A DNA stretch of 64,000 nt from Medicago truncatula (GCF_003473485.1 NC_053048.1:44326755-44390754); one strand, 5' to 3'; numbered from the stretch's first letter, positions 1 to 11,094 are shown. The notes: generated from the sequence alone by a model not told the origin. Program-made: numbers and translations.

Positions 1-130
1 TAAAAAAACCAGAAACACAAACTAGAAGAGAACACATCCTATACTAATGAACATAGTAAATAAACAGAAAGGTAAACAAAACAAAAAGAAACATAAAGCA
101 TAATAAATCCAAATTGCACCCAAATTTAAT

Positions 131-610
131 TCATTCAAATGCCCATTTGTTTTCTGCACGAATTGCTGCTTCTTCCTCTGGACTGAAATCATTCTTGATG
201 TTAAACATCTCACGCATTTCCTCGGGCGTCTTCCCTTTCATCATGTCCGCCGCAGACTGGCAGGTAAGATCCAGTAGACTCTTGATATCCAAGTAGTTTG
301 CAGCAAGGATGAGTTCAAAAAGCGTCTCCTTATCAACCTTAACGAAATCAGCATCCCAATTCTTAAGATATTCTTCTGATTCTGAAGGTTTTTCATCGGC
401 ACTCGCCACCTGCACATGCTTCTTGCAGTATTCAATCACCTTCGCTAATATCTTGCCGGTAACGTTCTGAACTGGGATTGCGTTGTCGGCACAATCGTCC
501 TCGATCATGTGCTTGATTGTCTGTGATTCGAGCGCCACCGCCTCGGGGACCTCAAAGATTTCGTTGTCGTAACTCTTCAGGGTGATCATCTTCGTGGTTG
601 TTGAAGACAT
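131..610 (-). CDS. SKP1-like protein, copy 1 (SCF adaptor)
   Basis: Intronless 159-residue protein with the two SKP1 parts in order. An N-terminal BTB/POZ fold (about residues 8-70, with [20 protein letters not shown] and the IEYCKKHV helix) normally binds cullin-1. The C-terminal Skp1 dimerisation region (about 85-159, [32 protein letters not shown], ending NKWAFE) normally holds the F-box. By family knowledge it links F-box proteins to CUL1 in nuclear and cytosolic SCF ubiquitin ligases. Full length for plant ASK proteins (about 155-170). The ATG at 610 lies in an ATCACC-ATG context. Compared with copies 2 and 3 it has extra residues in the acidic linker (SESEEY) and [14 protein letters not shown] in place of [19 protein letters not shown] box lies about 85 bases upstream. 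The SKP1 family call is secure; the specific partner F-box proteins cannot be read from sequence. Confidence 0.95.
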   Translation of the reverse strand: MSSTTTKMITLKSYDNEIFEVPEAVALESQTIKHMIEDDCADNAIPVQNVTGKILAKVIEYCKKHVQVASADEKPSESEEYLKNWDADFVKVDKETLFELILAANYLDIKSLLDLTCQSAADMMKGKTPEEMREMFNIKNDFSPEEEAAIRAENKWAFE

Positions 611-693
611 GGTGATTGGTCAAATCGCTAACCCTAACTCTTTTTCTTAGTAGAAATTTGTGAGACTGATTGAAACTATAATGATATTTCTCA

Positions 694-701
694 TATTTAT
701 A
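694..701 (-). promoter_or_regulatory. TATA box of SKP1-like copy 1
   Basis: TATAAATA on the minus strand, about 85 bases before the ATG. It sits inside a block (AAAAACGCCTATAAA) preceded by an ATGTA-type motif; the block recurs in the same place before the other SKP1-like copies. The leader also holds GTTAGGGTTAGCGATTT, which contains a telo-box-like core and is shared by all copies. Confidence 0.7.
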
Positions 702-751
702 GGCGTTTTTCGTATACATACTTTTTAACAAAATCTTCTTAGATTCCGTCA

Positions 752-1464
752 AAAAATTAATATTTTTTTACCACAAAAAAAAAAGTTAATCTTTTTTTGT
801 TTTTGTTGTTGGTACAAGTGAGTCACGTATTCCTTAAAATCGGTTTTAAAATAACTAATAATGTAATACAACCGTTCTAAATTATACGTCAATTTAACAT
901 AGATCAAGAAATAAGAGTAATTGTGAGTTTTTTTTTTACAAAAATATCATTTATTAATGGTAAGAAAAATTCAAATTAAAATAATTGAAAAAAGATAAAG
1001 CAATGATAGCACATGACATAATAGGAAAATAAACATTCATTTTTTTTTTTGACAAAAGGAAAATAAACATTAATGATTCTTGGATATTTTAAAGTGACAT
1101 AATTTGCAACAAACAATTTTGTTAGAATGACATATACTTCATTCATTCTAAAATACATGTCACAATCAATTACTGCACACATGTTAATACACAACTTTGA
1201 TCATTAATATTTTTAATTATATATATAATAAAAAATTATAAAAATTTGATGTTTTGAAAATGAATATTCATTGAATCAAATCAAACAAATCTTAAATGCT
1301 AACATTTGTATTTATATATTAGTTAAAAAATATGGTTAAAGTAACCTATAAATAGTGCACATTGTAAATTAGAACGGGAGGAAGTACAATTTTTAATTGA
1401 TTCTTCCCTCGGTAAAAATAGTAATAATAGATTCTTGTCTACAAGTAACAACATAAGATTCATG
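752..1464. other. AT-rich intergenic stretch
   Basis: Upstream flank of SKP1-like copy 1. No coding sequence is seen. The string AATAACTAATAATGTAATACAA near 850 recurs upstream of copy 3 near 15330, which shows that the duplicated unit reached at least this far. Confidence 0.5.
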
Positions 1465-2262
1465 ATTGTTACACATTAATATGTACATAAGATTCGTTAG
1501 TTGGAATTAGAGGCGTAGTTTATTTGATTGGGACTCGGAATTGATGATATTAAGGGTCCGTTTGGTTCGAGAATTAGGAGGGGAAGGGAGGGGAGGGGAG
1601 GGGAGGGATTTTTACGGAGGGGAGTGGAGGGGAGATATTTTTAATTAAAAGTGTGTTTGGTTCACAAGGGGAGGGGAGGGATTTTAACAGTATTTTACCG
1701 TTTTACCCTTAAACTTAATTAAATAAAAGAAACTGTTTGTTTTTACGATTTCAGAAACTGACAAAGACAAGCACACATCTAAGCCGCTATTTTATCTTAA
1801 ACTGGCTCATGTATTTTGCTCCAAGCATCATATTGTTTTTTTTTTACAATGAGATGATGAAATTACTCACAATTCACTTTGGAGGAAGCCTCAAGCAGTC
1901 GTTGACAACAACAAAGTAGTAGTAAGAGCGGTTTGTACATCTAACAAATAAGAGTGGTAGATTATATAATAATAAAAATTGTTACAAGGAAAATATAACA
2001 AAATAATAATAATAATTTTAATCTAATAATAATAAAAGTTGTTACAAGGTTAATATTGAGATTTGAAATTAATTTAAGGATAATTATGGCAATGCAATAA
2101 AATTTTAAAGAGATTTGCTCCCCTCCCCTCCCCTTCCCTTCCCTTCTAAAAATTGAACCAAACACTTCAAATTAAAAATCTCCCCTCCCCTTCCCTCCCC
2201 TCCCCTCCAAAACTCTCGAACCAAACGGACCCTAAGAGATGTTCAATTCTAATCAAATATAT
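1465..2262 (+). mobile_element. LINE relic (copy 1), interrupted by a MITE
   Basis: Short remnant (about 1465-1552 and 2234-2262) of the non-LTR retrotransposon fragment that is longer at 11.1 and 18.95 kb. Shared text includes ATAAGATTCRTTAGTTGGAATT, GGAGGCGTAATTT-like sequence and GATGTTCAATTC followed by AATCAAAT. The middle is occupied by the Harbinger-type MITE listed next. No usable reading frame remains. Confidence 0.6.
1553..2230. mobile_element. Tourist/PIF-Harbinger-type MITE
   Basis: Terminal inverted repeats GGGTCCGTTTGGTTCGAGA at the left and its complement at the right (TCTCGAACCAAACGGACCC). The subterminal G-rich (GGAGGGGAGGGG) and C-rich arrays mirror each other. The flanks show a TAA duplication (ATATTAA before, TAAGAGATG after). 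The 3-bp TAA target site with GGG-starting termini is the PIF-Harbinger signature. About 680 bp with no transposase, so non-autonomous. Confidence 0.8.
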
Positions 2263-2381
2263 ACATATAGGCTAATTTCGTTAATATTATGCTATTTTCA
2301 CGAACTTTATTGAAAAATTTGATTAATATTTGGCTATTTTCAAGACCTCATTGAAAATTTAATGATATGAGGACCAAATTA

Positions 2382-2560
2382 ATTTGTTTCTACAATTTTA
2401 AATTTTCTTTTATAGACAAATGTCAGTTTGTTATTATTTGTTACCGTAGATGGGAAAATGTTAGCAGTCATAATCGAACCCTGGACTGTCTTCCCAATCT
2501 TTTTCAACGTTGTAACCACATAACTACATCTTCGGGAACTAAGTATAACTTGAGGGTATT
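2382..2560 (-). repeat. SINE-like repeat, family D copy 1
   Basis: On the minus strand there is a pol III B-box-like GGGTTCGATTATG preceded by A-box-like sequence. A related copy with the same layout (wording around TTCTACAATTTT, GACAAATGT, GATGGGAAAATGT, CGGGAACT) lies at about 13535-13700. The boundaries are approximate. Confidence 0.4.
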
Positions 2561-2734
2561 TACTCTTCCTTCATCTAAACATGTAGACAAATTAACACTG
2601 CGCTAATTCCTAAATTAACAATGAGTCTCAGTGATCAGGAAACCACGTAAAGTCACATCTGCGCTAATTCCATTGTATCTTGAAGGTGATTTATTGGTAT
2701 AACCTATTTGCATCCGGTTGGCATAATGAGTGGA

Positions 2735-2896
2735 GGCAAATCAGGTGCCATTTAATTTGGGAAAGGAGAGTTCTTTCCCACCATGGGAAAGTTGATCATG
2801 TAATTTGTATTCCTCATTTAATCTAATGGACATGATCAACTTTCCCATGGTGGGAAAGAACTCTCCTTTCCCAAATTAAATGGCACCGGCAAATCA
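2735..2896. mobile_element. Mutator-type MITE forming a perfect 57-bp hairpin
   Basis: Two 57-base arms (2744-2800 and 2831-2887) are exact reverse complements around a 30-base loop. The arms start GGTGCCATTTAATTTGGGAA. The element is flanked by an exact 9-bp direct repeat GGCAAATCA (2735-2743 and 2888-2896), the target-site length of Mutator-like elements. 144 bp without the duplications. The lack of any mismatch in the arms points to recent insertion or conversion. The hairpin could give a long-hairpin RNA if transcribed. Confidence 0.85.
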
Positions 2897-4039
2897 AACC
2901 TAAAGGTTAGTGTGTCCCACACACACTTTGAAATTTATGTGCACATTTAATCATGTTCATCTTCATCATCTTCTTGATCAAGTTATTGCTGCAAACCCCC
3001 AACACAGGTTCTAACAATCTTTAGGTTCGATCTTGATTTATTTGTGATTAAATAATGACTGCAATTTTGTTGAGAGACAGAAATAAGGTATTAGGGTTGT
3101 CATTAGGGTTAAAGATTTTGATAATCAGATCACCTTAGATTTACATTACTTAAAATGTGTAATAATATAATTTCAACTTTTTTTATACATAATGATGGTT
3201 TGATATGATTATAACCTCATTATCTTTTATAGTAGACATGAAATCGGTGCAAACAATTTGTTTTTTGTAATCTAAATCATTTCAAATTATAAAATAATAA
3301 ACATAAGAAATACCTTTTTTTTTTATTCAGATTATATAATCCGAATAAAATTGACCGAAAACAAACAGGCTCAAAGAAAGCAAGGCAAACTCGTCCCTTT
3401 GTTGTTCAGATTAGGGTTTTGGAATTAAATTCAAGGTTATGTTAATCAACGCTTCCTCCAGAATGAATCTCGCCTACAGTATGAGGCTTCCTTCATCCTC
3501 CAGAATGAATCTCTCCAATGGCGCGAGGCTTCGCTCATCATCTCATCCCTGCAAATCCGTATGATCTATCTCTCTCATCCATTTTATTTTCGGTTTAACT
3601 TTTTCGGTGGTGAATTTCAGATACATGATGTAGGAGTTTTCCACAGGACATTGGATTATGGATTTTCCAGAGTTATCGACAGAGGAGGTATATTCACCCT
3701 TTTTCATTTTCATTTTCTAAACAAAATCATATTAAGATTTATCTTGGTAATCTTTTCTCACCTTTTACAATTGCAGTTGGACACAGTGTTAAACTGAATT
3801 ACCAGGTGCTACCAATTCGATGCCTTAGACAAAGTAGGGGCCTGAAGTTCATCCTAACTCTTTTTATAGTTGTCCTTCCTTTGCATGTCTATGACTTTTA
3901 TTTTCCCGTTTCAGCGTCACCGTTGCCAACAGGCGATTATGAAACAATTACAAATTCTTCTGATAACCAACGGGGTAGTTTTACTCAACTTGTGTCACAC
4001 CATGTTGCTCTTGCGTTTTGTTTTATATTGTTGCGCTAA

Positions 4040-4790
4040 AAACACACTTAGAGCAAGTGTACTCAATCGCATAAGTAGTATAAAAGATTATCGTATCCAC
4101 ATGGATTAATTAACAAGTACTAAACTAATTAAGATTACTTTATTATTTAGACGAACAAGTAGTAGAATGTTTTGGTAACTAAGTAAAAAGAAATGACGAA
4201 GAAGCATAAAAGTGCGAAGATGTAAATCAATGGAGAGAGGTCTAGGGTCGCAGTTTCACTTGCAAGTTTCGATTCCTTTTTGTCTAGTTCTAATCAAATT
4301 CCTATTTTTATTCAATCACCAATCCCTTTACTAAAACTATTAATCCGTTTGGTCATTCGTGATTAATATTCTTTTTCTTAAATTAACACTTTGTTTGGTC
4401 ATTCAAAGAGTTGAAACCAAGAAAAGCATAAAGCGCGAAAAGGTTGAACGATTGGACGACTAAAATCAAGGTTTGATCATGCAATAATTCTAGTCTCAGT
4501 TGTCCTATAGGTCCATCAATTAACTGCAGTACGATCGCTGATCAATTCCTAATCATGTGATAAAATCAATAGAATAAATTTGATTGGAATAAAAACTGAA
4601 ATTCAAATTAATAAACTAGAACATTACAAAGATCCACCTAAACCCTAGAAAATGATTTAGCTATCCATGAACAAGAACACTAAAATGGAAATAGGATTCA
4701 TGAAATTAGAGTAAGAGATAACCCAAAATAGAGTGCAAATTTTTGCTCCAATTTTAATCCCTACTTCAAGATCTTCAATCCCCAACTATG
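4040..4790. repeat. Unclassified interspersed repeat
   Basis: Non-coding stretch opening with CAAGTGTACTCAATCGCATA and GATTATCGTATCCACATGGA, wording typical of dispersed plant repeats. Tone and composition resemble 56.5-57.3 kb, but I cannot align them reliably. It hosts the hAT MITE at 4799 and continues after it (5513 on). Confidence 0.3.
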
Positions 4791-5512
4791 ACTAAAAGTA
4801 GAGCTGTCAAAACGGGCGGCCCGGCCCTAAACGGGCCGGCCCTAGCGGGCTTCGGGCTTTAGCGGGCCGGGCCAAAAAGCCCGGTTGACAAAACGGGCTT
4901 GAAATATACTACCCGAGCCCGGCCCTACACGGGCCGCGGGCTAAACGGGCCGGCCCGTATTAAAAATTATATTTTTTTTATTTTAAAAAATACTATAAAA
5001 CACTACTATAATTTTTTTATAAATAATATTTTTAATATGTTTAATTAATGTCTAGCACAAAAGTAAATTGTAAACATTTTCGTACAAACGTCGTAAACTA
5101 AAACGACGAGAAAAATGATTTTAAATAAATTAGATATGTTATGGTTATAGATATTTATATATTCGATCTTTAAAACTATAAATAACGAAATGAATAAATA
5201 TAATTTTATATTACATTTATATTTGTGTTAATTCATTGAATTTTCACTTTTGTTTTATACTTTGATAATCAACTAAGTAAATAATTATTTGAAAAATATA
5301 TATAATTTATAGAATTTTTTTTTGTTATGCGGGCTAACGGGCTACCCGCGGCCCATTCGGGCTAGCCCTAACGGGTACCGGGCTTTTAAGGGCCGGGCTA
5401 AAAAGCCCTATTAAAATTCGGGCTCAATATTTTAGGCCCAAGTCCTATATTTATTCGGGCTAAACGGGCCGGCCCATACGGGCCGGCCCGTTTTGACAGC
5501 TCTAACTAAAAG
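4791..5512. mobile_element. hAT-type MITE with GC-rich ends
   Basis: Termini TAGAGCTGTCAAAACGGGC at the left and the reverse complement at the right. Exact 8-bp target duplication ACTAAAAG (4791-4798 and 5505-5512), as expected of hAT elements. The element body is 4799-5504 (706 bp). The end segments are crowded with GGGCC/GGCCC words (GGGCCGGCCC, CGGGCTTTAGCGGGC) while the centre is strongly AT-rich. No transposase. Confidence 0.85.
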
Positions 5513-6474
5513 ACACAGGCACTTTTGATTTTATTTGGGTCTTCTTGTAAATACTTCTTGGGCCTATACTTGTTTATTGTTTTAAAAAGAGTAAGGCAAG
5601 CTCATAGTTATGTGAACATTGGTGTGTGTAAAAAGAAATTTTAATGCTACACATATATATTTATCTATAAGCACATAGATTGGAATCTTATAAAAATCTA
5701 ATATTTTAAATATATTTTATTCTACTTTCTTATCTATATAAAATAAAGAAAAATAGATAAGTATGTAATTAATAATAACATAAATTGTAATAAATTATAC
5801 CCAAAATATTAATATAAGTTATACCATTAAGTAGTTTATCATATATGCTATCACTTCTTTATGTCTGATACTACTGAAACACGTCATTCATTTTTGTGTT
5901 CCGTTTCTGCACTTATTTCAAGGTTTCTGATGCGGACTTTTATGAACACTTTGAAGCTTGGTGCAAGAAATATGTCAAAACATACTCCTAAGAGGAACAT
6001 AAACGCTACAGGTTCAAACTGTTCAAGGACAACTATCCCATTAAGCCTCCTCACAAAAATTACCTTTCTCTGAAATTTCTCAATGAGAATGCTGCTGATG
6101 ATCACCCAAATGGCCCCTCTCTTCCCCTAGATATCAAAGATGCCATTCATAAATATGGTTTTGGCCTCAGCAAGTACACGTGCGACATCTCGGCTCAACC
6201 CGGCACCATTTATCTGCACAAAAATGGAAACCCTTTAATAGTAAGACTAATCACTTCCATCGTTTCTATTCTTGATTTCTTTTTCATATCGGTTTGCTTT
6301 CATATCTTTTGTTACAGTGGCTATATGTTAGATTTATGCGGTAATCTCATTAATATGCTCTATGTTTAAATGTACTTTTGACCACCTAACTTTGAGAAAG
6401 TTGTAGTTTTGAATAAGGGCAAAATGCATAAATTTATGACTACGCACCGACATGGATTATTTTTTTTGTACAGT

Positions 6475-6950
6475 CCATTAGATTCTAATACGTCAAACGC
6501 TGCATTTTTAAAACGCTTTGATATGGACGGTGACCAATTAAATTCTTGGAGGATTAAAGTAACTGAATCGATGATCAAAGGAGATTTTGTACTGGTAATA
6601 CTTCCTCATCTGTACTTGTTTTCTTTTATTGTCTCGTGTTATTCTTGGTTATATCACATGTTTGATGAAAAATCATTGTAGAATTTCCCAAGAAGAATTT
6701 CCAAGAGGTTTTTGATCCACAATTCTTGTTACATGAAAGTCATTGATCAAGAGTTCGGTGTACATTTTCAATGCAATTTGAAGAGTTCTAGTAGAGATTT
6801 GCATGAGAGTTTATTTCTGAAGGTTGGAATGATTTTGTTAGAGCCAAAAAAGTTAAGTAGGGTGATATCCTGAGGTTCACTAAGGCAAATAATGGAGGAA
6901 TGATGTTGGCGCAAAAGGAAGCTTTGAAGGATTAGGTGCCGTGTTGTCAA
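6475..6950 (+). pseudogene. Exon remnants with a B3 DNA-binding-domain fragment
   Basis: A plausible exon at 6475-6594 (acceptor TTGTACAG, donor CTG-GTAATA) reads SPLDSNTSNAAFLKRFDMDG and onward; unrecognised. From about 6690 the text RISKRFLIHNSCYMKVIDQE continues to NLKSSSRDLHESL and then, after a frame change near 6818, EGWNDFVRAKKVK and GDILRFTKANNGG. That is the B3 pattern (start of the beta strands, then GW-x-x-F-V-x-A and GD-x-x-x-F) of VRN1/REM-type transcription factors. An in-frame TAG (6853-6855) falls between KKVK and GDILRF. So this is a degraded B3 fragment; whether it belonged with the I29-like exons upstream is unclear. Confidence 0.45.
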
Positions 6951-6989
6951 CAAAACATGTATAAGTTCTAATTTGTTGTTTTTATCCAA

Positions 6990-7459
6990 ACAACATTAAC
7001 TCTTAGTGTATCCGAACATCATTCAAGATTCCAAGTTTTTAAAAAAAATGTTGTAACAAACAAACTAAAACTTTCAAGAGTGTGTACCAAAAACTATCAA
7101 GAGTGAATATTTTGTTTAAAAAAAGTGATTCTATTAGAAAAGAAGTTGTGATAAACAGCCTCTAAGTGTGAAAAGGTAGAGGTAATTTGTAATAAAAAAG
7201 TCAATTTTTTTTAGATGTATTCAAACAAGTTAAAAACTATTTTCTTGATTTTTTTTTTATTACGACAAACAAACACAATATTATACTATCTTATGAAGCC
7301 TCTGAATTGTTGAATGTCAATTTTTTTTTTTAAAATATGTAACAAACTAGTCCTAAAGTAGGTGATTTCATTTTTTGTGTTGTTTGTTTGGTTTATACTG
7401 AAAGATCAACTTCATACAAAGATTTAAGCGGCAATGTAGTATTAACATTTGTTTGAGAA
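6990..7459. other. AT-rich intergenic stretch
   Basis: Poly-A/T runs and low-complexity sequence; nothing coding is seen. Confidence 0.4.
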
Positions 7460-7570
7460 CCCACTTGGGTTGTTGGTTTGGGATCTAGGAGTTTGCTCCT
7501 CCTTGAGGTCTCAGGTTCGATTCTCCCTAATGTCAATTTAGGTGGGTTAATTTAGCTTCTTCAAAAAAAT
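7460..7570 (+). repeat. tRNA-derived SINE, family A copy 1
   Basis: B-box-like GGTTCGATTCTCC after GGTCTCA, then GTGGGTTAATTTAGCTTCTT and an A-tail. The second copy at 41.7 kb has the same order (GGTCTCAAGTTTGATTTTCC, then GTGGGCTAGTTTGGCTTCTT and A-rich end). The matching 3' ends make a SINE the best reading. Confidence 0.5.
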
Positions 7571-9355
7571 ATTTGTTAGAGATTTTCCATTGTCTTGATT
7601 GGACCTAGTCATGTAGAATTAACATATTTTTGCCGATCATCAGATGATAAATTCTGATGGACAACTATTGAATTTTGCAATTTTACTTGTTTTCTGTATA
7701 TTATTTTTTTGAACTAGGCAAAATAAAATATATTACCAACAAAAAAACATTCTCCCTAGCACAAGACATACCAGAGTATAACACCAAAGTTTAACAAAAA
7801 AAATACAAGTCAGAGAAAATAACAAAACGAAAACTATTAACCAATGCTCAAACAAGTAAAAGGGCAAAACCACCAACTATGGTAACCAAAAGCAATATTA
7901 ACGTATTTTACATTCAACCACCAATAAGAAAGCAACTTAATGTTATGAAGAAGTTGATAAGTTGAATTTTCCTTTTTTTTTGAAAGATGAGTTGAATTTT
8001 CCTTATTGTTAAAGATCCTGGTATTCATTTCTTTTCAAATTACCCAAGCACACACAAGAGAGCCAAATTAATTGCATTAAAGATTGTCGCACTTTTGAAA
8101 CACCTGTTGAGTGAACAAACTGAATAAAATGATGCAAGATTCCAAAAGGATCAATCAAAGAAATACGCCCCAATGCCAAAGTGGTAAAATTTGAAAATTT
8201 GCAGGTGGTGAGCATGAGTTAAGTTTTGCTATATTTGTTATGAAAAAAATGTCGGGTTTTGGCGAGTATTAGTTTCTCATGCTGTCAAGAGCTCAGTGGG
8301 GAGGAATCGGAAGAAGTTAAAGAGATGTATGATCAAGTAGTCTATTGACTAGAAATCCATCCATTATGTGAATAAATGAGAAATTCAGTGTTCGAACTCC
8401 AATTTTTGCATACTACACACAACGTCTCTATCAAATGCGACAAAGAGGAGATCTTTTTAGTTAAGAGAAGTTTTACTATAAGATTTTCAGCTTATTAGGT
8501 TACACGAGCTATTTAAGATTGGGAGGCATACATCTGTAAAATAAGAGTGTTACATAAGAATTAAGAATACAACAATGGAACATTTCTTAGGTGAATATTA
8601 AAAATTTGGAGATATTGGAACTATTTTTTTAACAAATTGGTCATGTAAGATTTTCAGCTTATTGGAACTATTTTTTTAAGAAATTGGTCATGTAAGTCGT
8701 AATTTTTTTACATTATTACTCATTTTTCATTTAACTTCGTTAAAAGTTGTTTACATTACCGTTTAACATTGAATTAACACAATTGTTTTTATGAAACTAA
8801 ACATGCTTACTAACATACATCTCTTTTTGTTTGCAAATTCAAACGCAGTTTACAAATAAATGTTTCATGAACAACATTATAAATCAAGTAGTTGATCAAT
8901 ACATGATTCTTAATTTTAAGATCAGTGAATTTAGATCCATCAACTTAACATAAAGCAATTTTTAAACGAGTTTGTTGAAAAATGGTTAACGATGAACATA
9001 TTTTATGAATTAAGTATCAACTTGTTGCCAAAAAAACTTTGATGACTAACTTATTAAAACATTATGAGATATTTCACCTAATAATAAATACTTGATTCAT
9101 AAAAAAAAATCAATAAAGAATAAAAGCCTTAGTTAAGGTCAAACTAGACTTGATTTATAAAGAATCGAAAATTTAGTGAAGGTCAAACTAGACTTGATTT
9201 ATAAAGAAACTCGATAGAAAAGTAGAAAATCTAGTGAAGGTCAAACAAGAAGAAACATACCCTAGACTAGAAAGTCAATAAAAAAACAAACACAAACTAA
9301 AAGAGAACACATCCTAGACTAGTGTCATCTATGAAGTGAACATAGTCCATTCACT
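7571..9355. other. Intergenic, low complexity with small local duplications
   Basis: No supportable gene. A unit of about 51 bases (TTGGAACTATTTTTTTAA and GGTCATGTAAG) repeats near 8605-8700. A unit of about 53 bases (GTGAAGGTCAAACTAGACTT) repeats near 9120-9250. The end matches the 3' flank of SKP1-like copy 1 (CAAACTAAAAGAGAACACATCC). Confidence 0.4.
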
Positions 9356-9925
9356 ATTTTTGGGAACTCAACTAAGCGTAATTTCATGTATTAATTTGGC
9401 GAGGATTGCATTCACGTTTAAACTTATGTTCATTATATCTTATCAAATGTAAAACTCTTAACACATCAAATAACCTTTGTATTTTTTTAAACAAAAATTG
9501 TATAAATCAAAGATATAACAACATTATTAAAATAGTTGTTTTTTTAAGAGTTATAAAATAGTTATTTTTCTTAAGAGGAATAATTGCACTATTGCAGTTT
9601 TCTTTTTGACAGAAGGAATAATAGATTTTTTTTTTTTAAGGAAGAATAATAGATGTTGATAATTGCAAATAATCTCATTCAATAAAGAATAGAAAGTCAA
9701 ACAAGAAAGTCACTTAAAAAACAAGAATAAAAACTAGAAGAGATCACATTAAACATCATTGTCGTTTATGGTGTGAAGTGAACATAGTCAACACAATCAA
9801 CAGCGGAGATAAAAAAGGAACCCTAAAATAAACAGAACGAAAACAAACATAAAAGTCTTTCAAACAAAAAAAAAAAATATATAAAAGCATAATAAATCCT
9901 TCAACGTTGCAGCCAGAAATATGAT

Positions 9926-10396
9926 TCATTCAAATGCCCATTGATTTTCCCTGCGAACTTCTTCCTCTTCCTCCGGAGTGAAATCATTCTTGATATTAAA
10001 AGTCTTTCGAATTTCCTCTGGTGTCTTCCCTTTGATCATGTCCGCCACAGTCTGGCAGGTAAGATCCAGTAGACTCTTGATATTCAAGTAATTTGCAGCA
10101 AGAATGAGACCGAAAAGCATAGCCTGATCAACCTTCACGAATTCAGCATCCCAATTCTTAAGATCATCTTCTGATGGTTTTTCATCGGAACTCACGGCAT
10201 CGACATGCTTCTTACAGTATTCTATCACCTTCGCCAATATCTGACCGGTCACGTTAGGAACTGGAATTCCGTTGTCGGTACAATCGTCCTCGATCATGTG
10301 CTTGATCGTCTGCGATTCAAGTGCCACAGCCTCGGGAACCTCAAAGGTTTCGTTGTCGGAACTCTTGAGAGTGATCTTCTTGCTGGTTGAAGACAT
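9926..10396 (-). CDS. SKP1-like protein, copy 2
   Basis: Intronless, 156 residues, with an N-terminal POZ part ([20 protein letters not shown] through VIEYCKKHV) and a C-terminal Skp1 dimerisation part ([32 protein letters not shown], ending NQWAFE). Expected role: an SCF ubiquitin-ligase adaptor between cullin-1 and F-box proteins. It differs from copy 3 at only six residues (for example SSTSKK/SSTTKK, KHM/KYM, DAVSS/DAASS, QAML/QATL), so the duplication is recent and the frame appears to have been kept. The ATG at 10396 follows ATAACT. The TATA box is about 90 bases upstream. Confidence 0.95.
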   Translation of the reverse strand: MSSTSKKITLKSSDNETFEVPEAVALESQTIKHMIEDDCTDNGIPVPNVTGQILAKVIEYCKKHVDAVSSDEKPSEDDLKNWDAEFVKVDQAMLFGLILAANYLNIKSLLDLTCQTVADMIKGKTPEEIRKTFNIKNDFTPEEEEEVRRENQWAFE

Positions 10397-10481
10397 AGTT
10401 ATGGAGAAAAAGTGTGAAATCGCTAACCCTAACTTTTTTTCTCAATTAGAAATTTGTGAGACGGGTAGAAACTTTGAATAG

Positions 10482-10489
10482 TATTTATA
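10482..10489 (-). promoter_or_regulatory. TATA box of SKP1-like copy 2
   Basis: TATAAATA on the minus strand inside the same AAAACGCCTATAAA block as copy 1, at nearly the same distance from the ATG. Confidence 0.7.
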
Positions 10490-10711
10490 GGCGTTTTTTG
10501 ATACATATATTTTTAACAAAATCTTCCTTAGATTGCGTAAAAAAATATAGCAAGCTCTTTTTTTTTTTTTTTTTTCTTTCGAAAAGTTATAACAAACTCA
10601 ACAAAAAAGAAGATTTAAGATATAATATAACAAACGACAATTTCTATGGTACACTCAATAAAATTGAGTGTACCGGTACACCCATATGTACCAAGAATGA
10701 GTTATCAAGAA

Positions 10712-10974
10712 AATGCTAGATATCAAGAATGATTTATCAAGAAAGATTTAATAATGACATGGCACAATAATCACCCTTAGATTTCAGTCTCATTTATTCA
10801 TTTTATACAGAAAAAAAATACATAACACCCACCACCCCATGATTTCCGGCCCGACAGAGATTTTATTGGCTAACATTAATTTCAGTACAATTTCTTGATA
10901 AAATTTAAGGATGATTATTCTGCCATGTCATTCTTAAATTTTTCTTGAGAAAATCTTTCTTGATATATAGCATT
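10712..10974. mobile_element. Foldback MITE, about 263 bp
   Basis: Imperfect inverted ends of about 60 bases: ATGCTAGATATCAAGAATGA at the left and, read in reverse, ATGCTATATATCAAGAAAGA at the right, both followed by AATGACATGGCA. The target duplication is not clear, so the superfamily is not assigned. It lies upstream of SKP1-like copy 2. Confidence 0.55.
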
Positions 10975-11094
10975 GCTCTTAAGATATAATATAACAAACT
11001 CCTTAAAAAATATATATATATAAGAAACTCATAGATATTTGATTGATTTCAAAATATATTTAAAAATTAATAATTGATTCTTGATCAACAAATA

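Larger units (their letters stand above)
3439..6250 (+). pseudogene. Broken gene with an I29 (cathepsin propeptide-like) exon
   Basis: Four consecutive spliceable pieces are seen: exon 1 at 3439-3558 (an Arg/Ser-rich start resembling an organelle-targeting peptide, MLINASSRMNLAYSMRLPSS), exon 2 at 3621-3687, exon 3 at 3777-3805, and a larger exon from about 5926 to 6240. The last one reads DADFYEHFEAWCKKYVKTYS, then EEHKRYRFKLFKDNY, the ERFNIN-like helix pattern of the I29 inhibitor domain of papain-type proteases, with no protease domain after it. An in-frame TAA (5989-5991) falls inside that domain, between TYS and EEHKRYRF. Between exons 3 and 4 lie about 2 kb of repeat and a hAT MITE. I infer a dead member of a plant I29-only family; the exon joins are by eye. 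Confidence 0.5.
9356..10545. repeat. Segmental duplication block, unit 1 (holds SKP1-like copy 2)
   Basis: Matches 13686-15060 along its length: GGGAACTCAACTAAGCGTAA, CGTTTAAACTYATGTTCATT, CATCAAATAACCTTTGTA, the 3' flank GTGTGAAGTGAACATAGTCA, the coding region and the leader. Small indels separate the two units; the second has extra sequence near 13735-13930. Confidence 0.75.

Noticed and set aside
10205-10390. Open frames on the plus strand opposite the SKP1-like genes (also 14724-14909 and 60515-60697)
   Set aside because: They mirror the conserved SKP1 codons on the other strand, recur only because the sense gene is conserved, and have no features of their own.
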